This document shows positions 37,958 through 47,023 of a stretch of DNA of 64,000 nucleotides, one piece after another. The position numbers and the translations under genes were made by a program. Each line of letters starts with the position of its first letter. Position 1 is the stretch's first letter. A model generated the notes under the pieces. It was not told the DNA's origin. It saw only the letters and a program-made list of their open reading frames with translations, and made no database searches. Source of the DNA: Saccharopolyspora ipomoeae. Its GTDB lineage: Bacteria; Actinomycetota; Actinomycetes; Mycobacteriales; Pseudonocardiaceae. The stretch covers positions 248,001-312,000 of the forward strand of contig NZ_JASAOF010000003.1 in assembly GCF_029952525.1 (NCBI RefSeq), read 5' to 3'.

Positions 37958-38569
37958 TCAGCGGGTGGCCGCGTGGACCGCTGCGTTGAGGGTGGTGACG
38001 TTGACGATCCGGGGTGAGAGGAAACCTCCCTCCTCGTTGTCGGAGACGAGGGCCTGGACCTGCGTGAAGGGGAGTCCCGTCACGCGGGCGACGCGCGGGG
38101 CTTGGAGGGCGGCGTAGGCGGAGCTGATGTGCGGGTCGACTCCGCTGGCGGAGGCGGTGACCGCGTCGGCCGGGACCGCGTCGAGGACGACTCCCTCGCG
38201 GGCCGCGATCGCCGCGCGGCGCTCCTGGACGACAGCGAGGAGCCCTTCGTCGAAGCCGCCGAGGTTGGTGCCGCCGGAGGTGGCCGGGTCGCCGGGACCG
38301 AGGGAACCTTCCGCCGACGCCGACGGGCGGGTGTGGAAGAAAGGATCCCTTGCTCCGCTCGCGGGCACGGGGTCGATCCCGATCAGCGACGAACCGACGA
38401 CGCGGCCGTCGGCGACGATCTGCGAGCCCTCGGCCCTCCCCGCCAGGCCCGGCAGGTGGCCGACTCCCCAGATCGCCAGCGGGTAGCCGACGCCGAGCAG
38501 GACCGTGGCCACCAGCAGGAGCCGGAGACCGGCCCAGGTCTGCCGCAACAACGCGTTCACTCCCTTCAC
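37958..38569 (-). CDS. kdpC: Potassium-transporting ATPase subunit KdpC
   Basis: Single-span KdpC subunit (203 residues) of the high-affinity K+ transporter. It has an N-terminal membrane helix ([22 protein letters not shown]) and the family region FHTRPSAS...SGGTNLG near 100. [22 protein letters not shown] near 145 is the typical C-terminal signature. GTG start overlaps the kdpB stop by four bases. A perfect palindrome lies 5 bp past the stop. Confidence 0.95.
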   Translation of the reverse strand: MKGVNALLRQTWAGLRLLLVATVLLGVGYPLAIWGVGHLPGLAGRAEGSQIVADGRVVGSSLIGIDPVPASGARDPFFHTRPSASAEGSLGPGDPATSGGTNLGGFDEGLLAVVQERRAAIAAREGVVLDAVPADAVTASASGVDPHISSAYAALQAPRVARVTGLPFTQVQALVSDNEEGGFLSPRIVNVTTLNAAVHAATR

Positions 38570-40620
38570 CCGATTCCGGGGACGAAACGGATCACCAGGT
38601 CGATCAGCCAGATCCCGGCGAACGGCGCGACCACCCCGCCCAGGCCGTAGACCAGCAGGTTCCGCCGCAGCAGGACGGCCGCGGTGGACGGGCGGTAGCG
38701 GACTCCGCGCAGCGCCAGCGGGATCAGCGCGACGATGATCAGCGCGTTGAACACCACCGCCGACAGCACCGCCGAGTCCGGGCTGGCCAGTCGCATCACG
38801 TTCAGCGCGTCGAGCTGCGGGTAGATCGCCACGAACAGCGCGGGCAGGATCGCGAAGTACTTGGCCAGGTCGTTGGCGATGCTGAAGGTCGTCAACGCAC
38901 CGCGGGTGATGAGCAGCTGCTTGCCGATCTCGACGATCTCGATCAGCTTCGTCGGATCCGAGTCGAGGTCGACCATGTTGCCGGCCTCCTTGGCGGCGGC
39001 CGTGCCCGTGTTCATCGCGACCCCGACGTCGGCTTGGGCGAGGGCGGGGGCGTCGTTGGTGCCGTCGCCGGTCATGGCCACCATCCGCCCACCGGCCTGC
39101 TCGGCCTTGATCAAGGCCATCTTGTCCTCGGGCCGGGCTTCGGCGAGGTAGTCGTCCACCCCGGCCTCGGCCGCGATCGCGCGGGCGGTGAGCTCGTTGT
39201 CCCCGGTGATCATCACCGTGCGGATGCCCATCGCGCGCAGCTCGGCGAAACGTTCCCGCATCCCCGGTTTGACCACGTCGGACAACCGGATCACGCCCAT
39301 CACCCGGTCGTCCTCGGCGATGACCAGCGGTGTCGCACCGGCCGCGGCGATCTCCTCGGCGCAGCGCACGACCTGATCGGGAAGTTCCCCGACCTGCTCC
39401 GCGACCGCGCCGGTGGCTCCCTTGCGGATGCGGCGGCCGTCGAGGTCGATGCCGCTCATCCGGGTCTGCGCGGTGAAGGGAACCTTCCGCGCACCGACCT
39501 CGGCACCGACGGGACCTTCGGGCAGTCCGAACTCGGCGGCGCAGAAGGCCACCACGCTGCTGCCCTCCGGCGTGGGGTCGGCGAGGCTCGACAGGCGGGC
39601 GACGTCCGCGAGCTGCGCGGGCGTGACGCCGTCGACGGGGACGATTTCGGTGCAGCGCCGGTTGCCGAAGGTGATGGTCCCGGTCTTGTCGAGCAGCAGC
39701 GTGTCCACGTCACCGGCGGCTTCCACCGCGCGACCGGACTTGGCCAGGACGTTGCGCTGCACGAGCCGGTCCATGCCCGCGATGCCGATCGCCGACAGCA
39801 GCGCACCGATCGTGGTGGGGATCAGGCACACCAGCAGCGCGGTCAGGGTGGTGACCTCGATGAGCGACCCGGAGTAGGCCGCCATCGGCTGCAGGGCGAC
39901 CACCGCGAGCAGGAAGATGATCGTCAACGTGGACAGCAGGATCGTCAGCGCGATCTCGTTGGGCGTCTTCTGCCGCTGCGCACCTTCGACGAGCGCGATC
40001 ATCCGGTCCACGAAGGTCTCGCCCGGCGCGGCGGTGATGCGCACGACGATCCGGTCCGACAGCACGGTGGTGCCCGCGGTGACGGCGGAGCGGTCGCCTC
40101 CTGATTCGCGGATGACGGGGGCGGATTCGCCGGTGATGGCCGACTCGTCGACGGTCGCGATGCCCTCGACGACGTCGCCGTCGCCGGGGATGGTCTCGCC
40201 CGCCTCGACCACGACGTGGTCGCCGACTGCCAGTGCGGTGCCGGGAACCTTCCGCTCACCGCCCTCGACGAGCTTGCGGGCGACGGCCTCGGTCCTGGTG
40301 CGCCGCAACGATTCCGCCTGCGCCCGACCGCGTCCCTCGGCGACGGCCTCGGCGAGGTTGGCGAACAGCACCGTGAACCACAGCCACGCGGCGACGGCGA
40401 TGGCGAAGGCGCTCGGGGAGAACGCGGCCAGCACTGTGGTGAGCACCGAACCGGCCCAGACCACGAACATCACCGGGTTGCGCAGCTGGTGCCGCGGGTC
40501 GAGCTTGCGCAGCGCCTCGGGCGCGGAGGTGAGCAGTTGTCGTGGCCGGAAGGTTCCCGCTGCGGCGCGCTTGGGCGTCGTGATGGGAACGTCGAGATCG
40601 GGTTCGAGGGTGGTGGTCAT
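38566..40620 (-). CDS. kdpB: Potassium-transporting P-type ATPase subunit KdpB
   Basis: Catalytic P-type ATPase subunit of KdpFABC, 684 residues. Phosphorylation site D311 in DKTGT (311-315), TGES at 163-166 (site of the inhibitory phosphoserine in E. coli KdpB), and [20 protein letters not shown] in the P-domain, all intact. Starts at the ATG at 40620 overlapping the kdpA stop by four bases; stop overlaps kdpC. The reading frame is open upstream into kdpA up to 41784 but that is antisense-like shadow of kdpA. Confidence 0.96.
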   Translation of the reverse strand: MTTTLEPDLDVPITTPKRAAAGTFRPRQLLTSAPEALRKLDPRHQLRNPVMFVVWAGSVLTTVLAAFSPSAFAIAVAAWLWFTVLFANLAEAVAEGRGRAQAESLRRTRTEAVARKLVEGGERKVPGTALAVGDHVVVEAGETIPGDGDVVEGIATVDESAITGESAPVIRESGGDRSAVTAGTTVLSDRIVVRITAAPGETFVDRMIALVEGAQRQKTPNEIALTILLSTLTIIFLLAVVALQPMAAYSGSLIEVTTLTALLVCLIPTTIGALLSAIGIAGMDRLVQRNVLAKSGRAVEAAGDVDTLLLDKTGTITFGNRRCTEIVPVDGVTPAQLADVARLSSLADPTPEGSSVVAFCAAEFGLPEGPVGAEVGARKVPFTAQTRMSGIDLDGRRIRKGATGAVAEQVGELPDQVVRCAEEIAAAGATPLVIAEDDRVMGVIRLSDVVKPGMRERFAELRAMGIRTVMITGDNELTARAIAAEAGVDDYLAEARPEDKMALIKAEQAGGRMVAMTGDGTNDAPALAQADVGVAMNTGTAAAKEAGNMVDLDSDPTKLIEIVEIGKQLLITRGALTTFSIANDLAKYFAILPALFVAIYPQLDALNVMRLASPDSAVLSAVVFNALIIVALIPLALRGVRYRPSTAAVLLRRNLLVYGLGGVVAPFAGIWLIDLVIRFVPGIG

Positions 40621-42263
40621 GCCAGGGCCTCCGCGATCGGGCCGAGAGCGAGCGCGGGCAGGAACGTCAGCGCCGCGACGAGAACGACCGTGCCGCCGAG
40701 CAGGCCGGCGAACAGCGGTCCGGTGGTGGGCAGGGTTCCGGCGGTGGCGGGAATCCGCTGCTGCTGCGCGACGCAGCCGGCGAGCATGAGCACCGCCAGG
40801 ATCGGCACGAACCTTCCCAGCAGCATCGCGATGCTCAGCGCGACCTGGAAGAACGGGCTGGTGACGGTGAGTCCGGCGAAGGCGCTGCCGTTGTTGTTGC
40901 CCGCTGAGGCGAACGCGTAGAGCACTTCGGAAAGACCGTGCGCGCCGGTGTTGTTCAGCGCGTCGCGGGTGGCGGGAAGCGCCATCGCGAGCCCGGCGCC
41001 GAGCAGCACGACCGTCGGCATCGCCAGCACCGACAGGGCGGCGGCCGTCACCTCGCGGCGGCCGAGCTTCTTGCCGAGGTACTCCGGTGTGCGGCCGACC
41101 ATGAGACCCGCGAGGAACACGGCGATCACCGCGAGCACGAGGATCCCGTAGAGCCCGGCTCCGACGCCTCCGGGCGCGACCTCGCCGAGGAGCATGGTGA
41201 GCAGCACGGTCCCGCCACCGAGCCCGGTGAAGCTGTCGTGCATGGCGTTGACCGCTCCGGTGGAGGTCCCGGTCGTGCTCACCGCCCACAGCACCGAGGC
41301 GTCGATGCCGAAGCGCGCCTCCTTGCCCTCCATCGCGGCTCCGGCGGCCAGGGCGGCGGGCCCGTTGGGGTGCGCCTCGGCCCACCAGGTCACCGCCAGC
41401 ATCGCCGACCACAGGGTTCCCATCACCGCGAGCAGCGCGTGGCCCTGCCTGCGGTCGCCGACCAGGACGCCGAAGGTGCGGGTCAGCGACACGGGGATGA
41501 CCAGCAGCAGGAAGTTCTCCAGCAGGTTGGACGCGCCGCCGGGGTTGGACAGCGGGTGCGCGGAGTTGGCGTTGAGCACACCGCCGCCGTTGGTGCCGAG
41601 CTCCTTGATCGCCTCCTGGCTCGCGATCGGCGCGGTGGCGATGGTGTGCGCCTGCCCGTCGAGCCCGGTGACCTCGATGCCGGGCGCGAAGCTCATCGCC
41701 ACGCCGAGCGCGATCAGCACGATCGCGGCCGCGGCGGCGACGGGCACCAGGACGCGGGTGCAGCCGCGGGTGATGTCGACCCACACGTTGCCGATCCGTC
41801 CGGTCCCGTCACCGGTGAAGCCGCGCACGAGGGCGACCGCCACGGCCATGCCGACCGCGGCCGACAGGAAGTTCTGCACGGTCAGCCCGGCCATCTGGAC
41901 GCCGTGGCCGAGGACTTCCTCGGGCGCGTAGGACTGCCAGTTGGTGTTGGTGACGAAGCTGACCGCCGTGTTGAAGGCCATCTCCGGCGGCACCGCGCCG
42001 CGCCCGAGGTTCAGCGGCAACAGCGGTTGCAGCCGCTGCATCGCGTGGAGCAGGGCGATGGAGGCCATCGAGAGACCGAGCACGCCGGCGGCGTAGCTGG
42101 TCCAGCGCTGGCGCGCGGTGGGGTCGACGCCGACCAGGCGGTAGACGATCTTCTCGATCCGCCAGTCGGTTTCGCTCGTGTAGACGCGAGCCATGTAGTC
42201 CCCGAAGGGCTTGTGCGCGATCGCGAGGGCGGCGACGAGCAGGCCCGCTTGCAGCAACAACAT
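40617..42263 (-). CDS. kdpA: Potassium-transporting ATPase subunit KdpA
   Basis: K+ channel-like subunit of KdpFABC, 548 residues, about ten membrane helices. Selectivity-filter and P-loop segments are recognisable: [32 protein letters not shown] and [15 protein letters not shown] (the last is the typical [10 protein letters not shown]). The ATG overlaps the kdpF stop by one base (TGATG), so the whole run kdpF-A-B-C is translationally coupled. Confidence 0.96.
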   Translation of the reverse strand: MLLLQAGLLVAALAIAHKPFGDYMARVYTSETDWRIEKIVYRLVGVDPTARQRWTSYAAGVLGLSMASIALLHAMQRLQPLLPLNLGRGAVPPEMAFNTAVSFVTNTNWQSYAPEEVLGHGVQMAGLTVQNFLSAAVGMAVAVALVRGFTGDGTGRIGNVWVDITRGCTRVLVPVAAAAAIVLIALGVAMSFAPGIEVTGLDGQAHTIATAPIASQEAIKELGTNGGGVLNANSAHPLSNPGGASNLLENFLLLVIPVSLTRTFGVLVGDRRQGHALLAVMGTLWSAMLAVTWWAEAHPNGPAALAAGAAMEGKEARFGIDASVLWAVSTTGTSTGAVNAMHDSFTGLGGGTVLLTMLLGEVAPGGVGAGLYGILVLAVIAVFLAGLMVGRTPEYLGKKLGRREVTAAALSVLAMPTVVLLGAGLAMALPATRDALNNTGAHGLSEVLYAFASAGNNNGSAFAGLTVTSPFFQVALSIAMLLGRFVPILAVLMLAGCVAQQQRIPATAGTLPTTGPLFAGLLGGTVVLVAALTFLPALALGPIAEALA

Positions 42264-42358
42264 CAGAACCTCTCCGGGCGGACGAGCGCGACGAACAGGT
42301 ATCCGATGAGCAGCAGCGCCAGCACTCCGCCGGCGGCGTTGGCGATCACGACGCTCAC
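42263..42358 (-). CDS. kdpF: KdpF small membrane subunit
   Basis: 31-residue single-helix peptide (start GTG 42358) of the KdpFABC complex: SVVIANAAGGVLALLLIGYLF then VALVRPERF, with the conserved ALxxPERF end. GGAG lies about eight bases upstream of GTG. It stabilises the complex in E. coli. A longer frame upstream to 42490 has no homology. Its GTG overlaps the stop of a further tiny ORF (42355-42438) by four bases. Confidence 0.9.
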   Translation of the reverse strand: MSVVIANAAGGVLALLLIGYLFVALVRPERF

Positions 42359-42438
42359 AACCGCTCCAAACCGCGCAGCAGCAGCGCCAGGATCAGGAAT
42401 CCGCCGACCAGCAACGCCGCGAAGGCGAGATCGACCAC
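42355..42438 (-). CDS. Tiny membrane peptide upstream of kdpF
   Basis: A 27-codon ORF starting with GTG at 42438, with GAGGAG eight bases upstream. It encodes VDLAFAALLVGGFLILALLL and ends RGLERL. It has one hydrophobic helix of about 18 residues, acidic start and basic end like a single-span subunit. Its TGA overlaps the kdpF GTG (GTGA), so it is translationally linked to kdpFABC. Similar small ORFs are known in front of kdpF in some actinobacteria. A role in the Kdp complex or as a leader is an inference. Confidence 0.6.
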   Translation of the reverse strand: MVDLAFAALLVGGFLILALLLRGLERL

Positions 42439-42743
42439 GACCGGTTCTCCTCTCGGGTTTTCTTCCTCGTGGTCCAGCCAAGTCCTTCACGAGGTGCGCG
42501 GTCGAGGCCCATGACGAGTCCTTGACGCGGCGGTGGGAGGCCTTGACGCATTTTTGATGTGAGTCGCTTTTCTTCCGCTTTCGGTGAATCTGAACGATTT
42601 GTGAGTGGGTGACTTCACTCGGTTAGTTGGTTTCACCGATGCAACGATCTCGTTACTCTCGCTAACAAGCCGTGGCGCTGAAATCTTCTGGAAAAGCGCC
42701 TGAAAACGGTAGGAAACAAACGAGATTGGGGATACGTCCGGAA

Positions 42744-44570
42744 ATGTGCGGAATCTCCGGCTGGATCGACTTCCAGCGCGACCTGACCCAGCACCGCGCC
42801 ACCGTCGACGCCATGTGCGAGACCATGACCTGCCGCGGCCCGGACGCCGGGGACACCTGGGTCAGCGCGCACGCCGCGCTCGGGCACCGGCGACTGGCCA
42901 TCATCGACCTGCCCGGAGGCGCGCAGCCGATGGAGGCCGAGAGCGGCCAGGTCGCCATCGTCTACAGCGGTGAGGCCTACAACTTCACCGAGCTGCGCGA
43001 CGAACTCCGCCGCCGCGGCCACCGCTTCGACACCGACAGCGACACCGAGGTCGTGCTGCACGGCTACCTCGAATGGGGCGCGCAGGTCGCCGAGCACCTG
43101 AACGGCATGTTCGCCTTCGCCGTCTGGGATTCCCGCGAGGACAAGCTGCTGCTCATCCGCGACCGGATGGGCATCAAGCCGCTGTACTACTACCCGACCG
43201 AGGACGGCGTGCTCTTCGGCTCCGAGCCCAAGGCCATCCTCGCCAACCCGCTGGCCGAGAAGGTCGTCGACGCCGACGGCATGCGCGAGCTGTTCGGCAT
43301 GGTCAAGACCCCCGGCCAGGCCGTGTGGTCGGGCATGCGGGAGGTCGAGCCGGGCACGATCGTCACCCTCGACCGCAAGGGCCTGCGCGAGCAGGCCTAC
43401 TGGAAGCTGCAGGCCACCGAGCACACCGACGACCAGCAGTCCTCGGTGTCGCACGTCCGCGAGCTCCTCGACGACATCGTGCAGCGCCAGCTCGTCTCCG
43501 ACGTGCCGCGCTGCGTGCTGCTCTCCGGCGGCCTGGACTCCAGCGCCATCACCGCGCTGTCCGGACTTCACCTGGCCAAGAGCGGCGAGCAGGTGCGCAG
43601 CTTCGCGGTCGACTTCCTCGGCCAGACCGAGAACTTCGTCCCGGACCCGATGCGCGCCACCCCCGACGGGCCCTACGTGCGCGACGTCGCCGAGCACGTC
43701 GGCTCGCAGCACCAGGACATCGTGCTGGACCCCGACACCCTCGCCGACCCCGACGTGCGCCGCGCGACGGTGCAGGCGCGCGACTTCCCGATGGGCCTGG
43801 GCGACATGGACCAGTCGCTGTACCTGCTGTTCAAGGCGATCCGGCAGCACTCCACGGTGGCGCTGTCCGGTGAGTCCGCCGACGAGGTCTTCGGCGGCTA
43901 CAAGTGGTTCCACGACCCGGACGTGCGCGCGGCCGACACCTTCCCGTGGCTGGCCGCCGTGCAGAGCCAGGGCCAGGGCTACGACATGCTCGACCCCGAC
44001 GTCGCCGCCACGCTCGACATCCCGTCGTTCATCGCCGACGGCTACCGCACCGCGATCGGCGAGGTCCCGACCCTCGACGGGGAGAGCGACCTGGAGCGGC
44101 GGATGCGGGAGATCTGCTACCTGCACCTGACCCGCTTCGTGCGCATCCTGCTCGACCGCAAGGACCGGATGAGCATGGCCGTGGGCCTGGAGGTGCGCGT
44201 GCCCTTCTGCGACCACCGCCTGGTCGAGTACGTCTTCAACACCCCGTGGTCGCTGAAGACCTTCGACGGCCGCGAGAAGAGCCTGCTGCGCCACGCCACC
44301 GCCGACACGCTGCCCCGGTCGGTCGTCGAGCGCGTCAAGAGCCCGTACCCGTCGACCCAGGACCCCGAGTACGCGGCGGTGCTGCAGCGCCAGGTCCGCG
44401 ACCTGGTCAAGGCCGACAGCCCGGCGCTGTCGCTGCTCAACAAGCAGTGGGTCGCCGAGGCCGTGGAGCAGGACCCGGCCCACATCGAGATGGCCGCCCG
44501 CTACACCTTCGAGCGCGCCCTCGACCTGGCGATGTGGTTCGACATCCACAACCCCACGGTCAAGCTCTGA
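42744..44570 (+). CDS. asnB: Asparagine synthetase B (glutamine-hydrolysing)
   Basis: Class II glutamine amidotransferase that makes asparagine from aspartate, ATP and glutamine. 608 residues. Cys2 after Met is the nucleophile (MCGISGW). RGPD at 31-34, GHRRLAIIDL at 47-56; YSGEAYN at 74-80 has Ser where E. coli AsnB has Asn in NGEIYN. PP-loop SGGLDSS at 261-267 followed by SGESADEVFGGYKWF. Start at ATG 42744 fixed by MCGIS; the frame opens at 42672. It is divergent from the kdp operon across about 250 bp of low-G+C DNA that holds both promoters. Ends at the terminator at 44567-44622. Confidence 0.95.
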   Translation: MCGISGWIDFQRDLTQHRATVDAMCETMTCRGPDAGDTWVSAHAALGHRRLAIIDLPGGAQPMEAESGQVAIVYSGEAYNFTELRDELRRRGHRFDTDSDTEVVLHGYLEWGAQVAEHLNGMFAFAVWDSREDKLLLIRDRMGIKPLYYYPTEDGVLFGSEPKAILANPLAEKVVDADGMRELFGMVKTPGQAVWSGMREVEPGTIVTLDRKGLREQAYWKLQATEHTDDQQSSVSHVRELLDDIVQRQLVSDVPRCVLLSGGLDSSAITALSGLHLAKSGEQVRSFAVDFLGQTENFVPDPMRATPDGPYVRDVAEHVGSQHQDIVLDPDTLADPDVRRATVQARDFPMGLGDMDQSLYLLFKAIRQHSTVALSGESADEVFGGYKWFHDPDVRAADTFPWLAAVQSQGQGYDMLDPDVAATLDIPSFIADGYRTAIGEVPTLDGESDLERRMREICYLHLTRFVRILLDRKDRMSMAVGLEVRVPFCDHRLVEYVFNTPWSLKTFDGREKSLLRHATADTLPRSVVERVKSPYPSTQDPEYAAVLQRQVRDLVKADSPALSLLNKQWVAEAVEQDPAHIEMAARYTFERALDLAMWFDIHNPTVKL

Positions 44571-44622
44571 CCTGAAAAACCCAGGGGGAGCCGTCTTCCG
44601 CGACGGCTCCCCCTCAGGTCAG
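44567..44622. terminator. Bidirectional terminator between asnB and the histidine kinase gene
   Basis: Inner stem GGGGGAGCCGTC (44584-44595) with GACGGCTCCCCC (44602-44613) and outer arms CTGACCTGA (44567-44575) with TCAGGTCAG (44614-44622). The outer arms contain both genes' stop codons. A loop of 8 bases (AAAACCCA area) separates outer and inner stems on the left. Confidence 0.75.
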
Positions 44623-46056
44623 GGGGAGCAGCAGGCGGAACGTGCTGCCGCCGCCGGGCGCGGCGTGCAGTTCGAGGCGACCGTTGTGGGCCTGGGCGAG
44701 GGCCGCCGTGATGGCCAGGCCCAAGCCGCTGCCACCCGCCGCCCTCGTCCGGCCGTCGTCGACGCGGTAGAAGCGGTCGAAGATCCGCGCCGCGTGCTCC
44801 GGCGGGATGCCCGGGCCGCTGTCGCTCACCGACACCGCCGCCATCCGCGTTCCCGGGCCCGGCTCGGCGCCGACTGCCGCGATCGCCCGGTCGCTCGCGG
44901 CTTTGTGGCCGACGTCGACGGTGATCGGCGAGCCCGCGGGCGTGTGCACCAGAGCGTTGTTGACCAGGTTGGTCAGCACCTGCCGCAACCGCGCCCCGTC
45001 ACCGAGAACGCGCAGGTCATCAGGGCTGTTCAAGGTGATCTCGCGCTCCGGGTCGCGAGCCCGGGCGTCGTGCACCACGTCGTCGGCCAGCGGCACCAGA
45101 TCCAGCTCGACCAGGTCCGCGGTGCGCTCCCGGTCCAGCCGGGCCAGCAGCAGCATGTCCTCGACCAGGCCGCCCATCCGCACCGACTCCGACTCGATGC
45201 GGCCCATCATCATCCGCACGTCCTCCGGCCGGTGCTCCTCGCTGCGCCGGTAGAGCTCGGCGAAACCGCGGATCGAGGTCAGCGGCGTGCGCAGCTCGTG
45301 CGAGGCGTCGGCGACGAACCGGCGCAACCGGTCCTCGGAGCGCTCCCGCTGCTGCAGCGCGTCGGTGAGCCTGCCCAGCATCGTGTTCAGCGCCTCGCCC
45401 AACCGGCCCGTCTCCGTGCTCGGATCCTGATCCGGCACTCGACGATCCAGCTGACCTGCGGCGATGGCGTCGGCGGTGTCCTCGATGCGCGCCAGCGGGC
45501 GCAGGCTCAGCCGCACCGTGACCGCCGCGGCCAGCGCCAGCACCAGCAGCACGGCCCCGCCCACGGCCAGTTCGATGACCACCAGCTGGTGCACGGTGGC
45601 CTGGGCGGTGCCCAGCGACAGCGCCAGCACAGCGGTCCGCCCGTCCGGCAGCGCCACCCGGCGCACCCGCCAGTCGGTGCCGCCCGCCTTGTCCGGCACG
45701 GTGCCCACCTCCGGGCCCCGCTCGGGGTTGAGCACCACCGGGCCGCCGGCCTCGCCGTCCTCGGCACCGATCATGCCGCCCAGCTGCGCACCGGAGGAGT
45801 CGAAGATCAGCACCCGGAACTCGGTCGGCAGCTCGCCGCGCGTCGGCCCGTCGGGATGCCTGCGCGCCGGGTCAGGAGGCGGCATGCGCCCCTCCTCCCA
45901 GGGCATCGACATCTCGGCCAGCCGGTCGTCGGTGCGCTCCACCAGCGACCGGTTGAGCAGCGCGACGCTGGTGAAGCCCATCAGCAGCAGGCCGACGACC
46001 AGGGCGCCGACCAGCACGAGCACCAGCCGCCCGCGGAGCGTGCGCAGGAACGTCAT
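44614..46056 (-). CDS. Two-component sensor histidine kinase
   Basis: 480-residue membrane sensor: N-terminal helix (LVLVLVGALVVGLLLMGFTS, about 11-30), a 120-residue extracytoplasmic domain with PEEGRMPPPDPARRHP-type disordered part, second helix (about 158-182), HAMP (SLRPLARIEDTADAIAAG), DHp with H253 in FVADASHELRTPLTSIRG and the HATPase (NLVNNALVHTPAGSP, DSGPGIPPEHAARIFDRFY, GGSGLGLAI). Similar to MprB/CutS-type kinases. The frame opens at 46209 but MTFLRTLRGRL at 46056 is the sensible start. Forms an operon with the response regulator upstream, five bases apart. Signal unknown. Confidence 0.92.
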   Translation of the reverse strand: MTFLRTLRGRLVLVLVGALVVGLLLMGFTSVALLNRSLVERTDDRLAEMSMPWEEGRMPPPDPARRHPDGPTRGELPTEFRVLIFDSSGAQLGGMIGAEDGEAGGPVVLNPERGPEVGTVPDKAGGTDWRVRRVALPDGRTAVLALSLGTAQATVHQLVVIELAVGGAVLLVLALAAAVTVRLSLRPLARIEDTADAIAAGQLDRRVPDQDPSTETGRLGEALNTMLGRLTDALQQRERSEDRLRRFVADASHELRTPLTSIRGFAELYRRSEEHRPEDVRMMMGRIESESVRMGGLVEDMLLLARLDRERTADLVELDLVPLADDVVHDARARDPEREITLNSPDDLRVLGDGARLRQVLTNLVNNALVHTPAGSPITVDVGHKAASDRAIAAVGAEPGPGTRMAAVSVSDSGPGIPPEHAARIFDRFYRVDDGRTRAAGGSGLGLAITAALAQAHNGRLELHAAPGGGSTFRLLLPLT

Positions 46057-46061
46057 CGGCC

Positions 46062-46778
46062 TCACCGGTTCTCGGGAGGCAGTCGCAGGACGTAGCCGAC
46101 CCCGCGGATGGTGTGGATCAGCGGCGGCGACACCGAGTCGATCTTGCGCCGCAGGTAGCTGATGTAGGACTCGACGATCCGGGAATCCCCGCCGAACTCG
46201 TAGTTCCACACCCGGTCGAGGATCTGCACCTTGCTGACCACCTTCTCGGCGTTGATGAGCAGGTAGCGCAGCAGCTTGAACTCCGTCGGCGAGAGGCTGA
46301 CCAGCTGCCCGGCCCGGCGGACCTCGTAGGTGTCCTCGTCGAGCTCCAGGTCCTGGTAGCGCAGCGTCGCGCCGTCGTCCTGCTCGGGACGGACCCGGCG
46401 CAGGATCGCGCGCAGCCGCAGCACCACCTCGTCCAGGCTGAACGGCTTGGTGACGTAGTCGTCGCCACCGGCGGTCAAACCGGCGATGCGGTCCTCCACC
46501 GCGTCGCGCGCGGTGAGGAACAGCACCGGGACGGTGTTGCCGCCGCCGCGCAGCTCGGTGGCCACGGAGAAGCCGTCGCGGTCCGGCAGCATCACGTCCA
46601 GCACCACGATGTCGGGGTGGAACTCGGCGGCCGCCCGCAACGCCTCCGCGCCCGTGGCCGCGCTGCGGACCTCGAAGCCGCTCAGGCGCAGCGCCGCGGC
46701 CAGCAGTTCCAGGATGTTCGGCTCGTCGTCGACGACGAGCACTCGCGCTCCGTTGCTCTCCACCACGCCCTCCAGCAT
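46062..46778 (-). CDS. OmpR-family response regulator
   Basis: 238-residue regulator paired with the kinase at 44614-46056: DD 17-18, phospho-acceptor D61 (VVLDVMLPDRDGF), K of TKPF, and a winged-helix DNA-binding domain (YEVRRAGQLVSLSPTEFKLLRYLL, RIVESYISYLRRKID). The ATG at 46778 has AGGGAG seven bases upstream; the frame runs to 46838. Similar to MprA/TcrA type regulators. Its upstream spacer holds repeat element B. The adjacent GT39/GT2 genes may be part of its regulon (inference). Confidence 0.92.
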   Translation of the reverse strand: MLEGVVESNGARVLVVDDEPNILELLAAALRLSGFEVRSAATGAEALRAAAEFHPDIVVLDVMLPDRDGFSVATELRGGGNTVPVLFLTARDAVEDRIAGLTAGGDDYVTKPFSLDEVVLRLRAILRRVRPEQDDGATLRYQDLELDEDTYEVRRAGQLVSLSPTEFKLLRYLLINAEKVVSKVQILDRVWNYEFGGDSRIVESYISYLRRKIDSVSPPLIHTIRGVGYVLRLPPENR

Positions 46779-46858
46779 CCCCGAGCTCCCTGGGAAAACC
46801 CTGGAAACCCGCTGAACACCTCGCCCCGTGTCGCCCATCGCTCGAAGGGGTGAACCGT

Positions 46859-46928
46859 GGACGGTTTTAGCCAGAATTGACCGGACAAAACGGTCACTCG
46901 CCCCGGGCGATTCTGGCTAAAACTGTCC
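46859..46928. repeat. 70-bp structured repeat element, copy B
   Basis: Arms GGACGGTTTTAGCCAGAAT and ATTCTGGCTAAAACTGTCC, extended by CCGTGG/CCACGG to 46855-46932 (23-bp arms with one mismatch). Inner hairpins TGACC/GGTCA around GGACAAAAC and TCGCCC/GGGCGA. Same length as copy A at 30873-30942. Located 81 bp upstream of the response regulator start and 95 bp after the GT39 stop on the minus strand. Confidence 0.85.
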
Positions 46929-47023
46929 ACGGCCCCCGAAACGTCCCTCCCGGAAGCCCCGGGGTGGCCGGATTGCCGCCGCAATCCGCTGACCGGAATA
47001 CGGCGGCAATCCGCCTCACCGGC

